Shown here piece after piece: positions 35,001 through 43,290 of a stretch of DNA of 64,000 nucleotides. The notes beneath the pieces were generated by a model. The model was not told the origin of the DNA. It did not search any database and saw nothing but the letters and a program-made list of their open reading frames with translations. The position numbers were made by a program, and so were the translations under genes. This stretch comes from Bog-950 sp046329515 (GTDB taxonomy: Bacteria; Bacteroidota; Bacteroidia; Chitinophagales; LD1): contig JAXLUM010000003.1 in NCBI GenBank assembly GCA_046329515.1, positions 372,001-436,000 of the forward strand, in the 5' to 3' direction. How positions within the stretch are numbered: the stretch's first letter is position 1; every line of letters starts with the position of its first letter.

Positions 35001-35870
35001 ATGAAAGTAAGCGGCTTTACCTTTATACGCAATGCAGTTATTTGCGACTATCCTATAGTAGAGGCTATACGCTCCATATTACCCTTATGTGATGAGGTGG
35101 TAGTAGCGGTAGGTAAAAGCGAAGATGATACGCTGGAATTAGTACGCTCTATTCACCCCACAAAAATCAGAATTATTGAAACTGTTTGGGATGATAGTCT
35201 GCGAACAGGCGGCAGGGTGTTTGCCGTAGAAACGGACAAGGCTTTTGCAGCTATTTCACCGGATGCTGATTGGGCCTTTTATATACAGGCGGATGAGATT
35301 GTGCATGAGAACAGCTATGCTGCCATTAGAGAAAGTATGGAGCGCTGGAAGGATGATAAGGCTGTGCAAGGCTTATTGCTTGAGTTTATTCATTTCTATG
35401 GCTCGTATGGCTACGTGGCTGATGCCTACAACTGGCATAGACGAGAGATACGGATAATAAAAAATGATAAAAGCATTTCTTCCTATAAGGACAGTATGGG
35501 GTTTAGGAAGAATGGGCAGAAGCTGAATGTAAAGCAATCCGGCGGGGTAATACATCATTACAGTTATGTAAAACCGCCGGTTAAAATGATGAATAAGGCC
35601 AAGGCTATGGACCGCCTTTGGCACGACGACAAATACATTGAGGAAAAATTTGGCGATGCGGTGGAATATGACTTTAGTAACATTGATAGCCTGAAAGAAT
35701 TTACGGGCAGCCACCCTGCCGTAATGAAAGACCGTATTGCCCGCCAAAACTGGCAGTTTGCCTTTGATGTTAGCCAAAGCAAAATGAAACTGAAATACCG
35801 CGTTAAACGCTGGATTGAGCAACGTTTTGGAATTATAATTGGCGAATACCGCAACTACCGGCTGGTGTAA
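35001..35870 (+). CDS. Glycosyltransferase, GT2-like
   Basis: A 289-residue soluble protein with a GT-A fold. It has VSGFTFIRNAVICDYPIVEAI, EVVVAVGKSEDDTLELV, and an aspartate block at WAFYIQADEIVHENSY (nucleotide-sugar/metal site). A basic C-terminal helix may associate with the membrane. Donor and acceptor cannot be predicted. It begins 3 bp after the BatA-like gene, and two further glycosyltransferases lie downstream. Confidence 0.85.
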   Translation: MKVSGFTFIRNAVICDYPIVEAIRSILPLCDEVVVAVGKSEDDTLELVRSIHPTKIRIIETVWDDSLRTGGRVFAVETDKAFAAISPDADWAFYIQADEIVHENSYAAIRESMERWKDDKAVQGLLLEFIHFYGSYGYVADAYNWHRREIRIIKNDKSISSYKDSMGFRKNGQKLNVKQSGGVIHHYSYVKPPVKMMNKAKAMDRLWHDDKYIEEKFGDAVEYDFSNIDSLKEFTGSHPAVMKDRIARQNWQFAFDVSQSKMKLKYRVKRWIEQRFGIIIGEYRNYRLV

Positions 35871-35875
35871 AACAA

Positions 35876-35907
35876 TTGTTGAGGTTGGCGCAGTTTTTCT
35901 ATATTTG
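35876..35907 (+). promoter_or_regulatory. Candidate promoter of the dihydroorotase-like gene
   Basis: TTGT (35876-35879), a 20-nt spacer, then TATATTTG (35900-35907), an exact TAnnTTTG. The start codon at 35917 is 9 nt further on, which supports that start and implies a very short leader. Confidence 0.5.
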
Positions 35908-35916
35908 TTCCTCGGT

Positions 35917-37182
35917 ATGGAAATTCTTATCCGCTCTGCGAGGATACACGACACCGGCTCTCCCTTTAACAACCAGGTAAAAGATATTTTAATTGTTGAC
36001 GGCAAAATCAAGAAGATTGGCGCGCGTCTGCAAAATACCACTAAAGCCAAAGAGATAAAGCAGGATAACCTGCATGTTTCGCTGGGTTGGGTGGATATGA
36101 ATACCTTTTTGGCGGACCCCGGCTATGAACAAAAAGAAACGATTGAAAGTGGCAGCAGGGCTGCGGCCTTTGGCGGCTTTACCCACATTTGCTGTTTACC
36201 TAATACCGCTCCTGTAACCCAAACCAAAGCGCAAATTGAATATGTGCTAGGAAAGGCTTCAGCAGGCATAGTTGCCGTTCACCCGTTGGGAGCTGTTACC
36301 CAAAACTGCGAAGGTAAAGACCTTGCAGAAATGTACGATATGTACCAGGCAGGCGCTATTGCCTTTACTGACGGACTTAAACCAAGCGCATCAGCGGGAT
36401 TAGTTGAAAGAGCGCTGCTATATGTAAAAGCTTTTGACGGCTTAATTATCAATCACCCTGAGGATAAGAGCATATCGAAGAACGGCGCTATGCACGAAGG
36501 TATAACCAGCACACGCATGGGTTTACCGGGTGCGCCTGCATTAGCAGAGGAAGTAGCCGTTAACCGCGATATTTATGTATTGGAATACACAGGTTCGCGT
36601 CTGCACTTTATGGGTGTTTCCTTAAAACGGAGTGTTGATTTGGTACGGGCTGCCAAGAAGAAGGGCTTAAATCTGACCGCATCGGTTAATGCTTATAACC
36701 TGCTTTTAGATGATAGCGCTATTGCCGGTTACAATACCGATTATAAAGTTAACCCGCACCTACGTGCTAAGGAAGATATTAATGCCCTTATAAAAGGTAT
36801 TACCGATGGAACAATAGATACGATTACTTCCGCACACAACCCGCAGGACGAAGAATGTAAGAAGCTGGAGTTTGATAAAGCTGATTTTGGCATGCTGGGT
36901 TTAGAAACCTGTTATGCAGTGGCCAACACAGCACTTAGCGGCAAAGTTGAAACAGGGAAGCTGGTGGAATTGCTTTCAAATAATGCAAGAGCCATTTTAG
37001 GACTTGAAAATAAAATTGTGGAAGGCGCTGAAGCGGACCTTACACTGTTTGACCCGGAAATGAAATGGACATTTAAAGAGAGCGATATTCAGTCGCGTTC
37101 GAAAAATACACCTTTTATAGGCCAGCAGTTTACTGGTAAAGCGGTTGGTGTAATTAATAAAGGAAAACTACAATTGAACTAA
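35917..37182 (+). CDS. pyrC: Dihydroorotase homologue lacking the metal-binding HxH motif
   Basis: 421 residues from the ATG at 35917. The upstream in-frame ATG at 35839 would overlap the glycosyltransferase gene and add an unrelated hydrophobic tail. Overall it is a clear amidohydrolase of the dihydroorotase type (GYEQKETIESGSRAAAFGGFTHICCLPNT; GLPGAPALAEE; NNARAILGL). The canonical D-x-HVHLR at residues 60-66 reads DMNTFLA, so both metal-binding histidines are lost, and the later catalytic Asp segment reads SAHNPQ. It is probably not a dihydroorotase by itself. Inactive PyrC' proteins in Pseudomonas are structural partners of aspartate transcarbamoylase; a similar role is inference. It overlaps the next gene by one base. 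Confidence 0.88.
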   Translation: MEILIRSARIHDTGSPFNNQVKDILIVDGKIKKIGARLQNTTKAKEIKQDNLHVSLGWVDMNTFLADPGYEQKETIESGSRAAAFGGFTHICCLPNTAPVTQTKAQIEYVLGKASAGIVAVHPLGAVTQNCEGKDLAEMYDMYQAGAIAFTDGLKPSASAGLVERALLYVKAFDGLIINHPEDKSISKNGAMHEGITSTRMGLPGAPALAEEVAVNRDIYVLEYTGSRLHFMGVSLKRSVDLVRAAKKKGLNLTASVNAYNLLLDDSAIAGYNTDYKVNPHLRAKEDINALIKGITDGTIDTITSAHNPQDEECKKLEFDKADFGMLGLETCYAVANTALSGKVETGKLVELLSNNARAILGLENKIVEGAEADLTLFDPEMKWTFKESDIQSRSKNTPFIGQQFTGKAVGVINKGKLQLN

Positions 37183-37724
37183 TGGGCGAGCATATTAAAA
37201 CTGCTTTACGCTGGGGGGTAATTGGTGGTATGGGTATGGCTATACTGCGCTTTGTGGTGTATTTCATTTCGCCTGATTCAGTAGGTGCGTGGGAAAATGC
37301 GTATTACGTTCCCTTATTGTTTTGCATGGTTTGGGCGGCAGTTACGGTTAAGAAGGAGGAAGGTGGTAATTTGCGTTTTGGCAGAGGTTATGCGGTGGTT
37401 TTTACCGTGGCGCTTGTAGGTGTAATAATAAATACGGGGGCTGCTTTTTTATTAATAAAGGTTATTGATACCGATATGGCAGACCGCGCTTTGCGTTTAG
37501 CCCTTGAGAAGATTGACGAAAACGGAGAGAAATACGGAAGCACACCCCAGCAGTTAGAGCAAAGCAAGTTATGGACCCTGTGGTTTTTTAAATCGCCTTA
37601 TGCGCCTTTAGCCATTTTTGCCTACCAGGTTGTTGTAGGCGCTATAATTTCGCTGTTAGTGGCTGCGTTTACCAGAAGGAATGCGCCGCCGCAGCCTGAA
37701 AACGAAAATCCTGAAGGCTCCTGA
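37182..37724 (+). CDS. DUF4199 membrane protein
   Basis: A 180-residue protein with four predicted TM segments (about 9-29, 40-56, 70-95, 145-167) and a charged periplasmic or cytoplasmic loop (about 98-140). It fits the DUF4199 family, common in Bacteroidota and of unknown function. Its ATG overlaps the stop of the dihydroorotase-like gene, so the two are co-translated. Confidence 0.85.
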   Translation: MGEHIKTALRWGVIGGMGMAILRFVVYFISPDSVGAWENAYYVPLLFCMVWAAVTVKKEEGGNLRFGRGYAVVFTVALVGVIINTGAAFLLIKVIDTDMADRALRLALEKIDENGEKYGSTPQQLEQSKLWTLWFFKSPYAPLAIFAYQVVVGAIISLLVAAFTRRNAPPQPENENPEGS

Positions 37725-37744
37725 ATTTTGATTTTATTTACCCC

Positions 37745-38689
37745 ATGCAAATTTCACTGGTTATTCCCTTACTGAACGAAGAAGAATCTCTGCCTGAATT
37801 AACGGCCTGGATTGCCCGTGTAATGAAGGAGAATTCTTTTACGTATGAAGTACTGCTGATTGATGATGGCAGTAAGGATAAAAGCTGGAGCGTTATTCAA
37901 ACCATATCGAAAGAAAACCCCAATGTAAGGGGTATTAAATTTCAGCGTAATTATGGTAAAAGCGCCGCTTTGCAGGTTGGCTTTACTCATGCCCAGGGCG
38001 ATGTGGTAATTACTATGGATGCCGATTTACAGGACAGCCCCGATGAAATACCCGGCCTGTATAAAATGATAACCGAAGACGGTTATGATTTAGTAAGCGG
38101 CTGGAAGCAAAAGCGCTACGACCCTTTGACGAAGACGATACCTACCAAATTATATAATGGCGCAACCCGTTTTATGACCGGCATTTACCTGCACGATTTT
38201 AACTGCGGTTTAAAGGCTTATAAAAATGAAGTGGTTAAAAGCGTAGAGGTTTACGGCGAAATGCACCGTTACATTCCTGTATTGGCAAAGCAGGCCGGCT
38301 ATGGAAAAATAGGAGAGAAGGTGGTGCAGCACCAGGCACGTAAATACGGAACCACCAAGTTTGGTATGGAGCGTTTTCTGTATGGCTTTCTTGATTTGTT
38401 GAGCGTGTATTTTATGACACGTTTCAGCAAACGCCCTATGCACATTTTTGGCGGTTACGGAGTGCTGAGTTTTTTTGTGGGCTTCTGCATTGCACTTTAC
38501 TTAACCATTGCCAAAATAGCCTTTGCGCAATACCGCATGACGGAGCGCCCTATATTCTACCTGGCGTTGTTGTTTATTGTAATAGGGGTGCAATTATTTG
38601 TAGCGGGCTTTTTAGGGGAGCTTATATCGCGAACATCCTCTGACCGCAACAGCTATTTGATAGCTGACTATCTTAACATTCAGAAATGA
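37745..38689 (+). CDS. Membrane-bound GT2 glycosyltransferase (DPM1/GtrB-like)
   Basis: 314 residues. GT-A domain: SLVIPLLNEEESLPEL, LLIDDGSKDKSW, QRNYGKSAALQVGFTHA, TMDADLQDSPDEI and DFNCGLKAYK. Two C-terminal TM segments lie at about 233-257 and 270-293. Such enzymes transfer a sugar from a nucleotide donor to a polyprenyl phosphate at the inner membrane. It ends with a 4-bp overlap into the next glycosyltransferase. Confidence 0.92.
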   Translation: MQISLVIPLLNEEESLPELTAWIARVMKENSFTYEVLLIDDGSKDKSWSVIQTISKENPNVRGIKFQRNYGKSAALQVGFTHAQGDVVITMDADLQDSPDEIPGLYKMITEDGYDLVSGWKQKRYDPLTKTIPTKLYNGATRFMTGIYLHDFNCGLKAYKNEVVKSVEVYGEMHRYIPVLAKQAGYGKIGEKVVQHQARKYGTTKFGMERFLYGFLDLLSVYFMTRFSKRPMHIFGGYGVLSFFVGFCIALYLTIAKIAFAQYRMTERPIFYLALLFIVIGVQLFVAGFLGELISRTSSDRNSYLIADYLNIQK

Positions 38690-39819
38690 AAGTAGTAATC
38701 CTTGGTTCTGCGCATCCGTTAAGGGGTGGACTGGCCTCGTATAATGAACGGCTGGCCCGCGAGTTTATGCGGCAGGGCCATAGCGTGCAGATTTACACCT
38801 TCAGCTTGCAATACCCCGAATTTTTATTCCCCGGTAAAAGCCAATACAGCGATCAGCCCGCGCCTGATGATTTATACATACATGTGAAGGTAAACTCTGT
38901 TAACCCCTTAAATTGGTTGAAGGTAGGTAAGGAGATAGCTGCGTTAAATGCGGACCTGTTGATTGTAAAATTCTGGCTGCCTTTTATGGCCCCCTGTTTG
39001 GGAACGATTGCCAGAAGGGTTAAGAAGAACGGTAAAACAAAAGTTATTTCTATACTGGATAATGTAATACCGCACGAAAAGCGCATAGGCGATATGGCGC
39101 TAATACGCTACTTCGTAAATTCAGTAGATGGGTTTATTGGTATGAGTGATTCAGTATTGAACGACCTGAACCAATTTGATACCACTAAACCGCGTGCGTT
39201 CTCACCACACCCTCTGTTCGATAATTTTGGTGAAGCAGTTAATAAGGTGGAAGCCTATGAGAAGCTGGGGCTGGAATTAAGCACCGAGTATCTGCTGTTC
39301 TTCGGCTTTATACGAGATTACAAAGGGCTTGACTTATTGCTAAAAGCCATGGCTGATGAGCGCATCAGGCAACTGAATGTTAAGCTGATTGTGGCCGGTG
39401 AATTTTATACTGATGCCCGGCCTTATTGGGATTTAATAACCCAACTGGGTGTTGCCGATAAGCTAATACTGAAAACCGATTTTGTGTCGGATGACCAGGT
39501 GAAATACTACTTCTGTGCGGCGGATATGGTAGTGCAGCCGTACAAGCATGCCACACAAAGCGGCGTAACGCAAATATGTTACCATTTTGACCGGCCAATG
39601 CTGGTAACCAATGTGGGCGGTTTGCCCGAAATTGTACCGCACGGTAAGGTTGGTTATGTTACCGAACCTGAACCTAAGGCTATTGCTGATGCCATAGTGG
39701 ATTTCTATAGCAACCACCGCGAATTGCTTTACCGGGATAACATACGTATTGAGAAGAAAAAGTATGCCTGGAGCGAGATGTTGAAGAAAATAGGAGAGGT
39801 TACGGCTTTAGTTCCGTAA
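38686..39819 (+). CDS. Glycosyltransferase, GT4-like (GT-B fold)
   Basis: 377 residues. The N-terminal glycine-rich acceptor site is VVILGSAHPLRGGLASYN. The C-terminal nucleotide-sugar half has LLFFGFIRDYKGLDLLLKAM, LIVAGEFY, DKLILKTDFVSDDQVKYYFCAADMVVQPY and TQSGVTQICYHFDRPMLVTNVGGLPEIV. There is no TM segment. It overlaps the preceding glycosyltransferase by 4 bp and sits 30 bp before hddA, so it may build the heptose-containing glycan. Confidence 0.9.
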   Translation: MKVVILGSAHPLRGGLASYNERLAREFMRQGHSVQIYTFSLQYPEFLFPGKSQYSDQPAPDDLYIHVKVNSVNPLNWLKVGKEIAALNADLLIVKFWLPFMAPCLGTIARRVKKNGKTKVISILDNVIPHEKRIGDMALIRYFVNSVDGFIGMSDSVLNDLNQFDTTKPRAFSPHPLFDNFGEAVNKVEAYEKLGLELSTEYLLFFGFIRDYKGLDLLLKAMADERIRQLNVKLIVAGEFYTDARPYWDLITQLGVADKLILKTDFVSDDQVKYYFCAADMVVQPYKHATQSGVTQICYHFDRPMLVTNVGGLPEIVPHGKVGYVTEPEPKAIADAIVDFYSNHRELLYRDNIRIEKKKYAWSEMLKKIGEVTALVP

Positions 39820-39849
39820 AATGGTTTATCCCTTTATCTTAGCCCCCTG

Positions 39850-40872
39850 ATGATTTACAGAAGCAAAGCTCCTTTACGCCTGGGTTTGGCTGGCGGCGGC
39901 ACCGATGTTTCGCCTTATTCGGATATTTACGGGGGCGCGATATTGAACGCCACTATAGGCATGTATGCCTATGCTACTATTAAGCCATTAAACGGGAAGA
40001 AGATTCACATTAAGGCTATTGACCGTAATGAGGAAGTAACACTGGAAGCAAAGAAGGTGCTTAAAACTGATGGTCATTTGGATTTGGCTAAAGGGGTGTA
40101 TAACCGCGTTGTAAGGGACTTTATTAAAAAACCGTTGGCATTTGAGTTAACCACTTTTGTTGATGCCCCTGCCGGTTCGGGTTTGGGTTCGTCATCAACG
40201 CTTGTGGTTGCTATACTTGGCGCTTTTGTGGAGTGGTTGAAACTACCTTTGGGTGAATACGACATTGCCCATTTGGCTTACCGTATTGAACGGGAGGATC
40301 TTTCCATGCATGGCGGCAAGCAGGACCAGTACGCTGCCACTTTTGGTGGAGTAAATTATATGGAGTTTTATGCAGGCGATAAAGTGATTGTGAACCCTTT
40401 GCGCGTTAAAGAGAAGTGGCTGCATGAATTGGAGAATAACCTCATTCTGTTTTTTACGGAAACATCGCGTTTGTCTTCTGAAATTATACGGAAGCAAAGC
40501 GAAAACGTAAAGAAGAAAAACAGCAAGAGCATTGATGCCATGCACAGCCTGAAGGAGCAAAGCGTAATGATGAAGGAAGCGCTGCTGAAAGGGGATGTAG
40601 ATAAGATAGGGGAGATATTGCATTACGGCTGGGAGCATAAGAAGGCGATGGCGGAGGGTATATCGAACCCGCAACTGGAAAATATATACACCACTGCTAT
40701 TAAGGCCGGTGCTACCGGTGGCAAAATAAGCGGTGCCGGCGGCGGGGGATTCATGATTTTTTATGCCCCCTATAATTCAAAATATAAGGTAATTGAAGCG
40801 TTAAATAAAGTAGGCGGACGAATTATGCGTTATAATTTTACACAGAACGGACTTACAACCTGGACTATCTAA
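39850..40872 (+). CDS. hddA: HddA, D-glycero-alpha-D-manno-heptose-7-phosphate kinase
   Basis: A 340-residue GHMP kinase. It has the N-terminal KAPLRLGLAGGGTDVSPY, ATP loop PAGSGLGSSSTLVVAILGAF (about 108-127), EREDLSMHGGKQDQYAATFGG, and C-terminal GGKISGAGGGGFMIFYA. It phosphorylates heptose 7-phosphate to the 1,7-bisphosphate. The three other enzymes of the GDP-heptose pathway follow immediately, which fixes its role among GHMP kinases. Confidence 0.93.
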   Translation: MIYRSKAPLRLGLAGGGTDVSPYSDIYGGAILNATIGMYAYATIKPLNGKKIHIKAIDRNEEVTLEAKKVLKTDGHLDLAKGVYNRVVRDFIKKPLAFELTTFVDAPAGSGLGSSSTLVVAILGAFVEWLKLPLGEYDIAHLAYRIEREDLSMHGGKQDQYAATFGGVNYMEFYAGDKVIVNPLRVKEKWLHELENNLILFFTETSRLSSEIIRKQSENVKKKNSKSIDAMHSLKEQSVMMKEALLKGDVDKIGEILHYGWEHKKAMAEGISNPQLENIYTTAIKAGATGGKISGAGGGGFMIFYAPYNSKYKVIEALNKVGGRIMRYNFTQNGLTTWTI

Positions 40873-41450
40873 TGAGTAAAATAAAGGATATAATAAGCGC
40901 TTCTATTGAAGTGAAAAGCAAAGTGCTGAATGATGAAGCGCTGCTGAGTAAGGTGCAGGAAGTTGCCGTAAAAATTGCTGAAGCGTTTAGAAATGGTCAC
41001 CGTGTTTACCTGTGCGGTAATGGCGGCAGTGCGGCAGATGCGCAACACCTGGCTGCTGAGTTTACCGGCCGCTTTTATAGCGACCGTGAGCCATTGCCAG
41101 CGGAAGCCCTCCATGTGAATACTTCTTTTCTTACCGCTGTGGCGAATGATTACAGCTATGATGAAATTTACCAACGTGCTGTAAAAGCACACGGCCGAAA
41201 AGGTGATTTTCTGATTGGCCTTTCTACTTCCGGCAATTCAAAGAATATTGTGTTGGCGCAGGAAGAGGCAAAGAAACGTGAAATGATAGTGGTTAGCTTT
41301 ACCGGCGAAGGTGGTGGTAAAATGAAAGATAGCTGCGATTATTTGATTAACGTTCCCAGTAAGGATACACCACGCATACAGGAAAGCCACATTATGCTTG
41401 GTCATATTATCTGCCAATTGGTAGAGGAAGAACTTTTCCCTAAACAATAA
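40872..41450 (+). CDS. gmhA: GmhA, sedoheptulose-7-phosphate isomerase
   Basis: A 192-residue SIS-domain protein with the phosphate-binding CGNGGSAADAQHLAAEFTGRF, GLSTSGNSKNIV and the C-terminal ESHIMLGHIICQLVEEELF. It converts sedoheptulose 7-phosphate to D-glycero-D-manno-heptose 7-phosphate, the first step of the pathway. Its ATG overlaps the hddA stop by one base. Confidence 0.95.
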   Translation: MSKIKDIISASIEVKSKVLNDEALLSKVQEVAVKIAEAFRNGHRVYLCGNGGSAADAQHLAAEFTGRFYSDREPLPAEALHVNTSFLTAVANDYSYDEIYQRAVKAHGRKGDFLIGLSTSGNSKNIVLAQEEAKKREMIVVSFTGEGGGKMKDSCDYLINVPSKDTPRIQESHIMLGHIICQLVEEELFPKQ

Positions 41451-41453
41451 GCC

Positions 41454-42200
41454 ATGACGTTTACACAACCCGGTACCAAACAGGATATACCCGCTATAAT
41501 ATTAGCCGGCGGTTTGGGCACCAGGTTGCGCGATACGGTGCCTGATTTGCCTAAGCCTATGGCCCCGGTTGGCGACAAGCCTTTTCTGCATTACATATTT
41601 TGTTACCTGCAAAAGCAAGGCATTACCCGCACCGTATTGAGCGTTGGTTACAAGGCAGATAGCATTAAAGATTTTTTCGGCAAGGAATATTTGGGTATAC
41701 AGGTTTCATACGCCGATGAGTTTGAACCGCTGGGCACCGGTGGAGGTATTCGCGAAGCGTTCCGCTATGTGGAAGGATTGGCCTTTGTGTTGAATGGTGA
41801 TACTTTTTTTGATGTGGATCTTTGGGCGTTGCGCGATTTCTATTTTCAGAAGAATGCCGATATCGCTCTATCATTAAAGCGGCTGCAGCATTTTGACCGT
41901 TATGGCTCGGTAGATGTAAATGCCGAACAGCAGGTGCTGGAGTTTGCTGAAAAGAAAATGTGCGAGGATGGTTTGATTAACGGCGGAGCCTACCTTTTTG
42001 ATAATCGCATTTTTGAACGTATTGAACGCCGCAAAGAAGCGGACCTGCCTTATAAATTTTCATTTGAAAAAGACATTTTGGAAAACCAGGTAGAGCGGAT
42101 GCGTTTCTTTGGTAAGGAAAGTAATGGCTACTTTATTGATATTGGTGTGCCGGAGGATTATCGTCGCGCTAATGAGGAGTTGCCGAAAATGTTTGTATAG
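41454..42200 (+). CDS. hddC: HddC, D-glycero-alpha-D-manno-heptose-1-phosphate guanylyltransferase
   Basis: A 248-residue nucleotidyltransferase with AIILAGGLGTRLRDTVPDLP-KPMAPVGDKPFL at the N-terminus, LGTGGGIREAF and VLNGDTFFDVD. It couples heptose 1-phosphate to GTP to give GDP-heptose. GTP use is inferred from the alpha-pathway context, since the kinase is HddA rather than a HldE/RfaE fusion. It lies 3 bp after gmhA. Confidence 0.9.
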   Translation: MTFTQPGTKQDIPAIILAGGLGTRLRDTVPDLPKPMAPVGDKPFLHYIFCYLQKQGITRTVLSVGYKADSIKDFFGKEYLGIQVSYADEFEPLGTGGGIREAFRYVEGLAFVLNGDTFFDVDLWALRDFYFQKNADIALSLKRLQHFDRYGSVDVNAEQQVLEFAEKKMCEDGLINGGAYLFDNRIFERIERRKEADLPYKFSFEKDILENQVERMRFFGKESNGYFIDIGVPEDYRRANEELPKMFV

Positions 42201-42212
42201 CGCTACATAGAG

Positions 42213-42233
42213 ATGCTGAATCAAGTTCAGCAT
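42213..42233. repeat. REP-like hairpin between hddC and gmhB
   Basis: ATGCTGAA-TCAAG-TTCAGCAT is a perfect 8-bp stem with a 5-nt loop. Very similar hairpins are dispersed between genes of many Bacteroidota. There is no T-run after it, so it is not a typical terminator. Confidence 0.65.
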
Positions 42234-42275
42234 GACGGATACACTGACTAGGTTTTTTTGCTTAAGCTTGCAGTA

Positions 42276-42842
42276 ATGCATTTCAGGGAATTGAATATTG
42301 ATAAAACATGGACGCTGTTCCTGGACAGGGATGGTGTTATTAATCTGCATTACCCTAACGATTATGTGAAGAATTGGGATGAGTTTTATTTTCTGGAAGG
42401 CTCATTGGAAGCACTTAAGGATTTATCGCTCTTGTTTAAGCGCATTGTTATTGTTACCAATCAGCAAGGGGTAGGCAAAGGCTTAATGAAGAAGGACGAC
42501 CTGGAGTTGATACACCAGGAAATGCAAAAGGAAGTGCGCAAATACGGCGGTCGCATACATGCTATTTATGCCGCTATTGAATTAATAGCTAACGACCACA
42601 AGGGAATGCGCAAACCCGCCATTGGTATGGCTAAGCAGGCTAAAAAGGATTTCCCGGAAATAGATTTCTCAAAGTCTATTATTGTTGGCGACTCTGTTTC
42701 AGATATGTTGTTTGGCCGAAATGCGGGTATGAAGACGGTGTTTATCGGTGATGAGCATAAATTGAAAGGAGAGGATACTAAGCTTATAGATTTTTACTGT
42801 GAAAGTCTGCATGCTTTTGCGAAGGAAGTAGAGAAGAAATAG
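42276..42842 (+). CDS. gmhB: GmhB-type HAD phosphatase, heptose-1,7-bisphosphate 7-phosphatase
   Basis: 188 residues from the ATG at 42276; a TTG 18 bp upstream is possible but unneeded. HAD motif I is WTLFLDRDGVIN, motif II IVIVTNQQGVGKG, and the last block SIIVGDSVSDMLFGRNAGMKTVFIG. The cysteine/His zinc loop of E. coli GmhB is not obvious. It removes the 7-phosphate between the HddA and HddC steps. It completes the four-gene set, 75 bp after hddC. Confidence 0.88.
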   Translation: MHFRELNIDKTWTLFLDRDGVINLHYPNDYVKNWDEFYFLEGSLEALKDLSLLFKRIVIVTNQQGVGKGLMKKDDLELIHQEMQKEVRKYGGRIHAIYAAIELIANDHKGMRKPAIGMAKQAKKDFPEIDFSKSIIVGDSVSDMLFGRNAGMKTVFIGDEHKLKGEDTKLIDFYCESLHAFAKEVEKK

Positions 42843-42932
42843 TTTCCTGTCCCTTTTATTCATGCTCTTATGATTTTAAGTGGAATTCATGCACGCTTCG
42901 CGGGTCTTAGAAGAAAAGGAACCAAAAGAATC

Positions 42933-42964
42933 GTCCGTTTCTAAACGCTCCGCGAGAAACGGAC
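42933..42964. repeat. Inverted repeat, copy 1 of a duplicated element
   Basis: GTCCGTTTCT (42933-42942) and AGAAACGGAC (42955-42964) are perfect 10-bp arms around AAACGCTCCGCG. The copy at 43144-43164 keeps the loop but only the inner arm. Confidence 0.8.
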
Positions 42965-43143
42965 TTAGCTTGCGCGCGAATACAATATAAGATTGTGGTT
43001 TAAAATAGATGTGGCGCTAACTCCGGCTCACCCTTCGGCTTTGAGCGCGGAGTAGTCAAAATGTTTTACAACATTAATGTTTCTGCAAAGTTAGGATGAG
43101 GTATACTGAAAGAACATTAAACGGAATCCAAAGATTCTTCTGG

Positions 43144-43182
43144 TTCTAAACGCTCCGCGAGAAATGGACCTGTCTTGCGCGC
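43144..43182. repeat. Copy 2 of the duplicated element
   Basis: Repeats the 21-bp core and the CTTGCGCGC tail of the element at 42939-42977. The outer arm bases have diverged. Confidence 0.8.
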
Positions 43183-43290
43183 TTTTGAGAGAGTACTGGA
43201 GAAGTAAGAAAACATTATCAGTTTTTCGAGGATGTATTTATTCCTTTTAGCGCCGGAGGAAAAAACGCTTTCTCTTTTTATATTAGTTAA

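Larger units (their letters stand above)
42843..43290. other. 448-bp gap with repeated hairpin motifs, no gene
   Basis: I see no coding sequence. The gap holds two copies of a 21-bp core (42939-42959, 43144-43164), each followed 9 bp later by CTTGCGCGC (42969-42977, 43174-43182), all offset by exactly 205 bp. The first core is the centre of a perfect 10-bp inverted repeat. TATATTAG (43279-43286) just before the next start may be a promoter element. Confidence 0.8.

Noticed and set aside
35917..37182. Calling the dihydroorotase-like gene a pseudogene
   Set aside because: The frame is intact, full length and co-translated with the next gene; only catalytic residues are changed, so it is more likely a retained non-catalytic protein.
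42060..42350. Minus-strand frame containing MLNLIQHL
   Set aside because: This peptide comes from translating the dispersed REP-like hairpin; the frame also overlaps hddC and gmhB.
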